From contig NZ_ALEE01000606.1 in the NCBI RefSeq assembly GCF_000282995.1, positions 1 through 5,472 on the forward strand: 5,472 nucleotides of DNA, given 5' to 3'. Position 1 is the first letter of the stretch; each line of letters starts with the position of its first letter. The notes under the pieces were generated by a model. It ran no database searches. It was given only the letters and a program-made list of their open reading frames with translations, and had not been told where the DNA came from. The DNA is from Melaminivora alkalimesophila. GTDB taxonomy: Bacteria > Pseudomonadota > Gammaproteobacteria > Burkholderiales > Burkholderiaceae_C. Made by a program: the position numbers and the translations under genes. Below are positions 1 to 5,258 of this stretch, in pieces.

Positions 1-70
1 GCCGCGCGCGCGCGCAGGCCACCGCGATGCGCGCGCGCACTTGCTGCAGGTTTTCGGCGATCGTCGTCAT
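1..70 (-). CDS. YggS/PLPBP-family pyridoxal-phosphate homeostasis protein, N-terminal fragment
   Basis: Only the first 23 codons lie in the window; the gene continues past the left edge. On the minus strand the ATG at 70-68 opens a reading frame beginning MTTIAENLQQVRARI and continuing AVACARAR. This is the typical N-terminal helix of the YggS/PROSC (PLPBP) family, cytoplasmic PLP-binding proteins that buffer pyridoxal 5'-phosphate without a known catalytic activity. A purine-rich GAAGGA (78-73 on the minus strand) lies only 2 nt before the ATG, a rather short spacing. A yggS gene divergent from pilT is a familiar beta/gamma-proteobacterial arrangement, which supports the call. The PLP-lysine and barrel lie outside the window, so the assignment rests on the N-terminus and context. 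Confidence 0.8.
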   Translation of the reverse strand, partial: MTTIAENLQQVRARIAVACARAR

Positions 71-133
71 AATCCTTCGCGGCCGAGCGTAGCAGCTCCG
101 CGGCCGCCAACCGAGACCATTCGAGGGAATTTC
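71..133. promoter_or_regulatory. Divergent intergenic region between yggS-like gene and pilT
   Basis: These 63 bases separate two divergent start codons, so they probably hold or overlap promoters for both directions. On the minus strand, TGCTACGCT (96-88) resembles an extended -10 element (TGn plus TAnnnT) placed suitably for the yggS-like gene, but no good -35 lies upstream. I see no convincing sigma-70 pair for pilT. The octamer CGCGGCCG occurs twice, at 78-85 and 99-106, exactly 21 bp (two helical turns) apart. Because CGGCCG is palindromic, the copies also form an inverted pair. That could be an operator, but it is also an easy chance event at this base composition. Confidence 0.35.
123..128 (+). 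promoter_or_regulatory. Ribosome binding site deciding the pilT GTG start
   Basis: GAGGGA lies 5 nt before the GTG at 134. It selects this start over a TTG at 41, which would add 31 residues with no family counterpart and would overlap the divergent yggS-like coding region. Starting at 134 gives the normal PilT N-terminus (V/M-DITQLLAF). Confidence 0.8.
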
Positions 134-1177
134 GTGGACATCACCCAACTGCTCGCCTTCAGCGTCAAGAACAAGGCCTCCGACCTGCACCTGTCGGCCG
201 GGCTGCCGCCCATGATCCGGGTGCATGGCGACGTGCGGCGCATCAACGTCGACGCGCTGGACCACAAGACGGTGCACGCCATGGTCTACGACATCATGAC
301 CGACTCCCAGCGCAAGGTGTACGAGGAGTTCCTGGAAGTGGACTTCTCCTTCGAGATCGAGGGCCTGGCGCGCTTTCGGGTGAACGCCTTCAACCAGTAC
401 CGCGGCGCGGGCGCCGTGTTCCGCACCATTCCCAGCAAGATCCTGACGCTCGAGCAGCTCAACGCGCCGAAGATCTTCGGCGAGCTGGCGCTCAAGCCGC
501 GCGGCCTGGTGCTGGTGACCGGCCCCACCGGCTCTGGCAAGTCCACCACGCTGGCGGCCATGGTCAACCACCTCAACGAGAGCCACTACGGCCACATCCT
601 GACCGTGGAAGACCCGATCGAGTTCGTGCACGAATCCAAGAAGTGCCTGATCAACCAGCGCGAGGTTGGGCCCATGACCCTGTCCTTCGCCGCCGCGCTC
701 AAGTCGGCCCTGCGCGAGGACCCGGACGCGATCCTGGTGGGCGAGATGCGCGACCTGGAGACCATCCGCCTGGCCATGACGGCCGCCGAGACCGGCCACC
801 TGGTCTTCGGCACGCTGCACACGTCCAGCGCCGCCAAGACCATCGACCGCATCATCGACGTCTTCCCGGCCGAGGAAAAGGAGATGGTGCGCGCCATGCT
901 GTCGGAGTCGCTGCAGGCGGTGATCGCGCAGACGCTGTGCAAGACCAAGGACGGCGCGGGGCGCGTCGCGGCGCACGAGATCATGCTCGGCACCAGCGCC
1001 ATCCGCAACCTGATCCGCGAGTCCAAGGTGGCGCAGATGTACTCCGCCATCCAGACCGGCAACAGCGTGGGCATGCAGACGCTCGACCAGAACCTGGCGG
1101 ACCTGGTGCGACGCAACATCATCAGCCCGGCCGAGGCGCGCAGCAAGGCCAAGATTCCGGAGAACTTCCCCGGCTGA
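134..1177 (+). CDS. pilT: Type IV pilus retraction ATPase PilT
   Basis: 347 residues, matching the usual length of about 345. PilT is the hexameric cytoplasmic ATPase at the base of the type IV pilus that powers pilin depolymerisation, giving twitching motility, DNA uptake and surface sensing. An N-terminal PAS-like domain covers roughly residues 1-100 and a RecA-like motor domain the rest. Visible motifs: Walker A GPTGSGKST at 130-138 (Lys136), Asp box TVEDPIEFVH at 157-166, Walker B DAILVGEMRD at 198-207 with catalytic Glu204, and His box TGHLVFGTLHT at 220-230 (His222, His229). AIRNLIRE at 289-296 is the C-terminal motif reported as needed for retraction in Pseudomonas PilT, and it separates PilT from PilB and PilU. 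All key residues are present, so an active motor is expected. The start is GTG with a good ribosome site. It is first in a four-gene plus-strand run, 7 nt before the next gene. Confidence 0.97.
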   Translation: MDITQLLAFSVKNKASDLHLSAGLPPMIRVHGDVRRINVDALDHKTVHAMVYDIMTDSQRKVYEEFLEVDFSFEIEGLARFRVNAFNQYRGAGAVFRTIPSKILTLEQLNAPKIFGELALKPRGLVLVTGPTGSGKSTTLAAMVNHLNESHYGHILTVEDPIEFVHESKKCLINQREVGPMTLSFAAALKSALREDPDAILVGEMRDLETIRLAMTAAETGHLVFGTLHTSSAAKTIDRIIDVFPAEEKEMVRAMLSESLQAVIAQTLCKTKDGAGRVAAHEIMLGTSAIRNLIRESKVAQMYSAIQTGNSVGMQTLDQNLADLVRRNIISPAEARSKAKIPENFPG

Positions 1178-1184
1178 CGATGCC

Positions 1185-1823
1185 ATGTCGATGAAGGGCC
1201 TCCTGGGGTGGTTGCCACCCGCGCCCCCGCCCCGGGACGGCCCGGGCGCCGGCGATTCGCAGCTGTTCGCCAGCGCCTTCGATTCGCAGCGGGCCACGCC
1301 CGCGCAGCTCGTGCCCTGGCATGCCCGCGCCGTCGAGGTCGGGGCCAGGCCCCTGTCGGCGCGCCGCGGCGGCCCGATGCTGCAGGCGCTGTGGGCGCGC
1401 GACCACTCCATGGCGCTGCTCGGGGCCGACGCGCTGCAGCGCCTGACGCGCTTCTTCGAGTTCGCCACCGTGCCCGCGGGCCGCGACGTGATCCGCCAGG
1501 ACGAGTACGGCAACTTCCTCGTGGTGGTGCTGACCGGCACGCTGGCGGTGGACCGCGCCCTCGCCTGGGGCGAGCCGGTGCGCCTCGCGGAAACCCGCCC
1601 GGGCGAACTGCTGGGCGAGATGTCGCTGCTCGACAGCGGCCAGCGCTTTGCCACCTGCACCACCCTGAGCGACTGCGAGTTGGCCGTGCTGGGGGCCGAG
1701 GCCATGGACGAGATGATGGCGCGCGACGCCCAGCTGGCGGCCGGCGTGGTCGCGTTGCTCGCGCGCAAACTGGCACGCCACCTGCGGCTGGTGAGCGCGC
1801 GCCTGGGCGACAATCGTCTTTGA
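1185..1823 (+). CDS. Stand-alone cyclic-nucleotide-binding-domain protein between pilT and pilU
   Basis: 212 residues. The first 65 or so are proline-rich and look poorly structured. A helix near 65-91 leads into a cNMP-binding beta-roll (about 92-170) and C-terminal helices (172-205). The phosphate-binding cassette reads GELLGEMSLLDSGQRFAT at 140-157, with Gly144, Glu145 and Arg154 in the positions that contact ribose and cyclic phosphate in the CRP/PKA-R family. The Glu-to-Arg distance is 9, as in PKA regulatory subunits; CRP has 10. The residue after the arginine, usually Ser, Ala or Thr, is Phe155, so ligand choice may differ or binding may be lost. There is no helix-turn-helix, kinase or channel segment, so it is not a Crp/Fnr transcription factor. 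The ATG at 1185 (alternative ATG at 1191) has no clear ribosome site and lies 7 nt after the pilT stop, suggesting translational coupling. A role in controlling pilus retraction is inferred from position only. Confidence 0.85.
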   Translation: MSMKGLLGWLPPAPPPRDGPGAGDSQLFASAFDSQRATPAQLVPWHARAVEVGARPLSARRGGPMLQALWARDHSMALLGADALQRLTRFFEFATVPAGRDVIRQDEYGNFLVVVLTGTLAVDRALAWGEPVRLAETRPGELLGEMSLLDSGQRFATCTTLSDCELAVLGAEAMDEMMARDAQLAAGVVALLARKLARHLRLVSARLGDNRL

Positions 1824-1835
1824 TGCAGCAGGACA

Positions 1836-1850
1836 GCGCCCACCGGGCGC
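1836..1850 (+). other. GC hairpin in the gap before pilU
   Basis: Perfect 6-bp inverted repeat GCGCCC / GGGCGC with an ACC loop, within the 55-nt gap between the cNMP-domain gene and pilU (1824-1878). No T-run follows, so it is not a standard intrinsic terminator. It could act as an RNA-processing or mRNA-stability element that sets a different PilU level, or it may be a chance product of high GC. Confidence 0.3.
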
Positions 1851-1864
1851 GGCCTGAAGAACAC

Positions 1865-1871
1865 GGGAGGG
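1865..1871 (+). promoter_or_regulatory. Strong ribosome binding site of pilU
   Basis: GGGAGGG lies 7 nt before the ATG at 1879. It is the clearest ribosome site in the plus-strand cluster and contrasts with the missing site of the preceding gene. It fixes the PilU start, giving the expected N-terminus with the SDLF segment at residues 23-26. Confidence 0.75.
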
Positions 1872-1878
1872 ACACCGC

Positions 1879-3015
1879 ATGGAACGCGATCAGGCGAGTA
1901 AATTCATCAACGACCTGCTCAGGCTGATGGTCAGCCGCGGCGGCAGCGACCTGTTCATCACGGCCGAATTCCCGCCGGCCATCAAGGTCGACGGCCAGGT
2001 GACCAAGGTCTCGCCGCAGCCGCTCACGCCTTCCCACACCCTGACGCTCGCGCGCTCGATCATGAGCGACCGCCAGGTGGCGGACTTCGAGCGCACCAAG
2101 GAGTGCAACTTCGCCATCTCGCCGGCCGGCATCGGCCGCTTCCGGGTGAACGCCTTCATCCAGCAGGGCCGCGTCGGCATGGTGCTGCGCTCGATCCCGA
2201 CCACGCCGCCGACCATCGACGGCCTGGGGATGCCGCAGGTGCTCAAGGAAATCGTCATGAGCAAGCGCGGCCTGTGCATCCTGGTGGGCGCGACCGGCTC
2301 GGGCAAGTCCACCACGCTGGCGGCCATGCTCGACTGGCGCAACGAGCACACCCACGGCCACATCATCACCATCGAGGACCCGGTGGAATTCGTGCACCCG
2401 CACAAGAACTGCGTGGTCACGCAGCGCGAGGTCGGGCTGGACACGGACAGCTGGGAGGCGGCGCTCAAGAACACCCTGCGCCAGGCGCCCGACGTGATCC
2501 TGATGGGCGAGATCCGCGACCGCGAGACCATGGAGCATGCGGTCGCCTTCTCCGAGACCGGCCACCTGTGCCTGGCCACGCTGCACGCCAACAGCGCCAA
2601 CCAGGCGCTGGACCGCATCATCAACTTCTTTCCCGAGGAGCGGCGCGCGCAGCTGCTGATGGACCTATCGCTGAACCTGCGCGCCATGGTCTCGCAGCGC
2701 CTGCTGCCGCGCCAGAACAACAAGGGCCGCGCCGCTGCCGTCGAGATCATGCTCAACACCCCGCTGATCGCCGACCTGATCTTCAAGGGCGAGGTGGTCG
2801 AGATCAAGGAAATCATGAAGAAGAGCCGCAACCTCGGCATGCAGACCTTCGACCAGTCGCTGTTCGACCTGTTCGAGGCCAACGTCATCAGCTACGAGGA
2901 CGCGCTGCGCAACGCCGACTCGGTCAACGACCTGCGCCTGCAGATCAAGCTGAGCAGCCAGCGCGCGCGCACCACCGACCTCGCCGCCGGCACCGAGCAC
3001 CTGACCATCGTTTGA
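1879..3015 (+). CDS. pilU: PilT-dependent type IV pilus retraction ATPase PilU
   Basis: 378 residues, close to the usual size of about 380. PilU is a PilT paralogue that works with PilT and, in studied species, cannot retract pili on its own. It adds force or processivity. An N-terminal PAS-like domain (about 1-110) precedes the RecA-like motor. Motifs: Walker A GATGSGKST at 137-145 (Lys143), Asp box TIEDPVEFVH at 164-173, Walker B DVILMGEIRD at 205-214 (Glu211), and His box TGHLCLATLHA at 227-237 (His229, His236). In place of the PilT AIRNLIRE motif it has PLIADLIFKGE at 295-305, and it carries a C-terminal tail of about 30 residues beyond the PilT end. Both are PilU traits and separate it from PilT. 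It follows the cNMP-domain gene by 55 nt with its own strong ribosome site and lies 10 nt before the dehydrogenase gene. Confidence 0.96.
   Translation: MERDQASKFINDLLRLMVSRGGSDLFITAEFPPAIKVDGQVTKVSPQPLTPSHTLTLARSIMSDRQVADFERTKECNFAISPAGIGRFRVNAFIQQGRVGMVLRSIPTTPPTIDGLGMPQVLKEIVMSKRGLCILVGATGSGKSTTLAAMLDWRNEHTHGHIITIEDPVEFVHPHKNCVVTQREVGLDTDSWEAALKNTLRQAPDVILMGEIRDRETMEHAVAFSETGHLCLATLHANSANQALDRIINFFPEERRAQLLMDLSLNLRAMVSQRLLPRQNNKGRAAAVEIMLNTPLIADLIFKGEVVEIKEIMKKSRNLGMQTFDQSLFDLFEANVISYEDALRNADSVNDLRLQIKLSSQRARTTDLAAGTEHLTIV
2293..2328 (+). repeat. Direct repeat of the pilT Walker A region (partner at 527-562)
   Basis: Positions 2293-2328 in pilU match 527-562 in pilT at 35 of 36 bases; the mismatch is 535 (T) against 2301 (G). 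The final 27 bases (536-562 and 2302-2328) are identical. The repeat covers the Walker A codons and the following TTLAAM and lies in the same reading frame in both genes. It reflects paralogy, but identity at synonymous positions is greater than protein conservation requires. The copies are 1766 bp apart and flank the whole cNMP-domain gene. Confidence 0.9.
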
Positions 3016-3017
3016 GG
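3013..3017 (+). promoter_or_regulatory. Ribosome site overlapping the pilU stop codon
   Basis: TGAGG contains the pilU TGA stop (3013-3015) and lies 8 nt before the ATG at 3026. It supports this start for the dehydrogenase and implies translational coupling to pilU. Confidence 0.55.
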
Positions 3018-3025
3018 CACTGCGC

Positions 3026-3958
3026 ATGAACCCGAGCATCCAACCCCGCACCTACGCCCCCACCGCCCCGCGCCGCGTCGCCTTTCTCGGCCTCGGGGTC
3101 ATGGGCCACCCCATGGCCGGCCACCTGGCGCGCGCCGGCCACGCCGTCACGGTCTACAACCGCACCGCCGCACGGGCTGCCGCCTGGGCCGAGGAATTCG
3201 GCGCGGCATCGGGCGCCCGCCCGGCACCCACGCCGCGCGCAGCCGCCGAGGGCGCCGACATCGTCTTTTGCTGCGTCGGCAACGACGATGACCTGCGCTC
3301 GGTGGTCCTGGGCGAGGACGGCGCCTTCGCCGGCATGCAGACCGGCGCCATCTTCGTGGACCACACCACCGCCTCGGCGGCGGTGGCGCGCGAGCTCTAC
3401 GCCGAGGCGCGGGGGCGCGGCCTGCACTTCGTCGACGCGCCGGTCTCCGGCGGCCAGGCGGGCGCGCAAAACGGCCAGCTCACCGTCATGTGCGGCGGCG
3501 ACCAGGCGGCCTTCGACGCCGTCGCGCCGGTGGCCGAGGCCTTCTCGCGCGCCTTCACGCGCATCGGCGAGAGCGGCGCCGGGCAGCTGGCGAAGATGGT
3601 CAACCAGATCTGCATCGCCGGGCTGGTGCAGGGGCTGTCGGAGGCCGTGGCCTTCGGCCAGCTCGCCGGTCTGGACATGCCGCTGGTGCTGGACGTCATC
3701 GGCAAGGGCGCGGCGCAGAGCTGGCAGCTCGACAACCGCGGCAAGACCATGGTCGAGGGCCGCTTCGACTTCGGCTTCGCCGTCGACTGGATGCGCAAGG
3801 ACCTGGGCCTGGTCCTCGACGAAGCACGCCGCAACGGCGCGTGCGTGCCCGTCACGGCGCTGGTCGACCAGTTCTACGGCGACGTGCAGCGCGCCGGCGG
3901 CGGCCGCTGGGACACCTCCAGCCTGGTCACGCGGTTGCAGCCGCGCCGCGAGGGCTGA
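3026..3958 (+). CDS. NAD(P)-dependent beta-hydroxyacid dehydrogenase (3-hydroxyisobutyrate dehydrogenase family)
   Basis: 310 residues, slightly longer than the usual 290-300 because of about 16 extra N-terminal residues. Cytoplasmic oxidoreductase that interconverts a beta-hydroxy acid and its semialdehyde or keto acid using NAD(P). Seen: a Rossmann fold with dinucleotide motif GLGVMGHPMA at 22-31; substrate-binding motif DAPVSGG at 137-143; and GAGQLAKMVNQ at 184-194 with the presumed catalytic Lys190 and substrate-contacting Asn193. An all-helical C-terminal domain (about 182-305) contains a second conserved lysine at 258 (MRKDLGL). The family includes 3-hydroxyisobutyrate dehydrogenase (MmsB), tartronate semialdehyde reductase (GarR/GlxR) and GLYR1-like succinic semialdehyde reductases. 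The substrate cannot be told from the sequence, so no symbol is given. No valine or glyoxylate pathway genes are adjacent. It follows pilU by 10 nt and probably shares its message, although no functional tie to pili is known to me. Confidence 0.92.
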   Translation: MNPSIQPRTYAPTAPRRVAFLGLGVMGHPMAGHLARAGHAVTVYNRTAARAAAWAEEFGAASGARPAPTPRAAAEGADIVFCCVGNDDDLRSVVLGEDGAFAGMQTGAIFVDHTTASAAVARELYAEARGRGLHFVDAPVSGGQAGAQNGQLTVMCGGDQAAFDAVAPVAEAFSRAFTRIGESGAGQLAKMVNQICIAGLVQGLSEAVAFGQLAGLDMPLVLDVIGKGAAQSWQLDNRGKTMVEGRFDFGFAVDWMRKDLGLVLDEARRNGACVPVTALVDQFYGDVQRAGGGRWDTSSLVTRLQPRREG

Positions 3959-3959
3959 A

Positions 3960-3995
3960 GGCGCCGCCGGCGCCCGCTCAGGGCTTGGCGGGCGC
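3960..3995. terminator. Possible bidirectional stem-loops at the convergent gene junction
   Basis: The two converging genes end 19 nt apart (3959-3977). Two overlapping inverted repeats lie here: GGCGCC-GCC-GGCGCC at 3960-3974, and an 8-bp stem GCGCCCGC (3970-3977) with GCGGGCGC (3988-3995) around a 10-nt loop that includes the dolP stop codon. Because they share bases they are mutually exclusive. Neither is followed by a T-run in either direction, so intrinsic termination is unproven. Their position between converging units is the main argument for a terminator role. Confidence 0.35.
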
Positions 3996-4640
3996 GGCCG
4001 CCGGGTCCTGCGTCACTGGGGCGGGCCGCGGCGCGTGGCGCGCCAGCTCCTCCTCGGAGATCAGCTCGAACACCCGCACCACCTTGCGCACGCCATTGAC
4101 GCCGCGCGCGATCTCCGCCGCGCGCGTGGCCTCGCGCTGCGTCACGCGGCCCATCAAATACACCACGCCCCGCTCGGTCACCACCTTGAAGGCGCTGGCC
4201 GTCAGATCCTTGGCGTCCACCAGGCTGGCGCGCACCTTGCCGGTGATGAAGGTGTCGTTGGAGCGTTGCGAAAACGTGGTCGGCGCCATCACCGCCAGCT
4301 CGTTCACGATCGAGGCCACGTTCTCCACGCCACGCACGATCTGCTCGACCCGGGCGCGCTCCTCCTGCGTCGGCACCTCCCCGGTCAGCAGCACCTGGCG
4401 GTTGTAGCTGGTCACGTTGACGTGGACGCGCTCGCCGGTGGCCTCGCGGATGCGGCTGGCCGCCCGCAGCTCGATGCCCTCGTCCTCGACCTGCGTGCCG
4501 GCGGTGCGCCGGTCGATGGCCATCATCGTGCCCACCATGGCACCGCCGCCGATCACCAGCGGCGCGCAGGCCGCCAGCGTCGAGCCGAGCGTGATGGCGG
4601 CCAGCGCCGTGCCGAGCCCGCGCAGCAAGATTGGGTTCAT
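3978..4640 (-). CDS. dolP: Dual-BON-domain outer-membrane lipoprotein DolP (YraP)
   Basis: 220 residues. A lipoprotein signal peptide ends in lipobox LAAC with Cys25 as the lipidated residue. The next residue is Ala, not Asp, predicting outer-membrane sorting. A glycine-rich stretch (31-37) is followed by two BON domains at about 54-116 and 128-194. The sequence resembles Escherichia coli DolP in segments such as GTQVEDEGIELR (48-59), SNDTFITGKVR (127-137) and YLMGRVTQREA (161-171). DolP is a periplasm-facing, phospholipid-binding lipoprotein that supports outer-membrane integrity and assembly and localises to division sites in E. coli. Residues 195-220 form a Pro/Ala-rich tail beyond the E. 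coli end (191 residues in total there). The start is fixed by AGGAGGT upstream and by the lipoprotein signal. It overlaps diaA by 4 nt (ATGA), so the two are translationally coupled. Confidence 0.93.
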   Translation of the reverse strand: MNPILLRGLGTALAAITLGSTLAACAPLVIGGGAMVGTMMAIDRRTAGTQVEDEGIELRAASRIREATGERVHVNVTSYNRQVLLTGEVPTQEERARVEQIVRGVENVASIVNELAVMAPTTFSQRSNDTFITGKVRASLVDAKDLTASAFKVVTERGVVYLMGRVTQREATRAAEIARGVNGVRKVVRVFELISEEELARHAPRPAPVTQDPAAAPAKP

Positions 4641-5239
4641 GACATTACCTCCTGGTCTCCAAGCAATTGCAGGTCCAGCCCGTCGCACAGACAGTGCAGC
4701 ACCAAAAACTGCGCCTCGCGCACGCGCGCCAGCCGCTCGTGCGGCACGCAGATCAGCACATCGGTCTCGCGCAGCAGGCCGGCCAGGCGCCCGCCCTCGC
4801 GCCCGGTCAGGGCAATGACGCTCATCTCGCGCTCGTGCGCCGCCTCGACGGCGCGCAGCAGCGCGGGCTCGTTGCCCGTGGTGGCCAGCACCAGCAGCAC
4901 GTCGCCCGCGTGGCCCAGCGCATGCACGTGGCGCGCGAGCGCCGGTGCCTCGGCCGGGCCGCCCTCCGCGGCGCCACAGGGCCAGCCGGCATCCGGCACC
5001 AGCGCCAGCGCGGCGATGCCCGGGCGCTCGCGCTCGAAGCCGCTCACGCACATGCTGGCAAACAGCTGGGCGAGCGAGGCGCCGGCGCCGGCGCCGCAGG
5101 CCAGCAGCTTGGCGCCGCTGGTCACGCTGGCGACGATCGCGTGCACCGCCGCCGCGGTCGGGCCGGCGAGCATCTGCGCAGATTGGTATTTCAGGTCGGC
5201 ACTGTCGATGAAGTGCTGCTGGATCCGGTGCTCGAGCAT
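4637..5239 (-). CDS. diaA: SIS-domain DnaA initiator-associating protein DiaA
   Basis: 200 residues, near the 196 of E. coli DiaA. DiaA is a homotetrameric SIS-fold protein that binds several DnaA molecules and promotes timely assembly at oriC. The SIS fold spans about 28-190. Strong matches to DiaA are FERERPGIAALAL (68-80), ALGHAGDVLL (107-116), MSVIALTGREGG (139-150) and LHCLCDGLDLQLL (181-193). It belongs to the GmhA/DiaA group, but the sugar-phosphate loop is GAGAGAS (49-55) in place of the GmhA-type GNGGS. The GmhA metal and catalytic positions fall on Leu59 and Met63, so isomerase activity is not expected. The DiaA residues Leu190 and Phe191, reported as important for DnaA, correspond to Leu192 and Leu193. 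The yraN-diaA-dolP order is as in E. coli. The ATG at 5239 lacks a Shine-Dalgarno sequence. Confidence 0.9.
   Translation of the reverse strand: MLEHRIQQHFIDSADLKYQSAQMLAGPTAAAVHAIVASVTSGAKLLACGAGAGASLAQLFASMCVSGFERERPGIAALALVPDAGWPCGAAEGGPAEAPALARHVHALGHAGDVLLVLATTGNEPALLRAVEAAHEREMSVIALTGREGGRLAGLLRETDVLICVPHERLARVREAQFLVLHCLCDGLDLQLLGDQEVMS
4647..4653 (-). promoter_or_regulatory. Near-perfect ribosome binding site of dolP inside the diaA 3' end
   Basis: On the minus strand AGGAGGT reads from 4653 to 4647, 6 nt before the dolP ATG at 4640. It lies within the last codons of diaA. With the ATGA overlap it should give strong translation of dolP by both coupling and independent initiation. Confidence 0.85.
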
Positions 5240-5248
5240 GGGGCCGAA

Positions 5249-5254
5249 ATCATA
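5249..5254 (-). promoter_or_regulatory. -10-like element directly before diaA
   Basis: TATGAT (5254-5249 on the minus strand) matches the sigma-70 -10 consensus at 5 of 6 bases, in an otherwise almost purely GC 55-nt gap. There is no TGn extension, and the -35 position (about 5272-5277) reads CGCGGG, so support is partial. A start 6-7 nt downstream would fall near 5242, only a few bases before the diaA ATG, giving a leaderless or nearly leaderless message. That would fit the absence of a ribosome site. Confidence 0.35.
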
Positions 5255-5258
5255 CCCG

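Noticed and set aside
3..40. Alternating CG tracts that could form Z-DNA (3-16 and 27-40)
   Set aside because: They lie within the coding start of the yggS-like gene and encode its normal Ala/Arg-rich helix. Codon usage explains them.
41..133. Extended PilT start at TTG 41, adding 31 residues
   Set aside because: The extra segment is Arg/Pro-rich without family counterpart and overlaps the divergent yggS-like coding start. The GTG at 134 has a well-spaced ribosome site and gives the canonical PilT N-terminus.
1185..1823. Crp/Fnr-type transcription regulator
   Set aside because: Only the cNMP-binding fold and its C-terminal helix are present. The protein stops at residue 212 with no helix-turn-helix.
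586..2586. 666-residue minus-strand open frame across pilT, the cNMP gene and most of pilU
   Set aside because: Its translation is low-complexity and Arg/Ala/His-rich in the middle, with parts simply mirroring the motor genes. It is the usual antisense by-product of GC-rich third positions opposite three well-supported genes.
3397..3855. Minus-strand open frames within the dehydrogenase gene, and plus-strand frames over dolP and diaA
   Set aside because: They are biased, non-family translations opposite genes with clear motifs, and they have no ribosome sites or context supporting them.
4641..5051. Upstream in-frame extension of dolP into diaA
   Set aside because: The extension is Arg/Ala-rich shadow sequence over the diaA gene. 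The ATG at 4640 has an AGGAGGT site and begins a proper lipoprotein signal peptide.
4637..5239. Phosphoheptose isomerase GmhA
   Set aside because: The sugar-phosphate loop and the metal/catalytic positions are not kept, the best segment matches are to DiaA, and the neighbours yraN and dolP fit DiaA.
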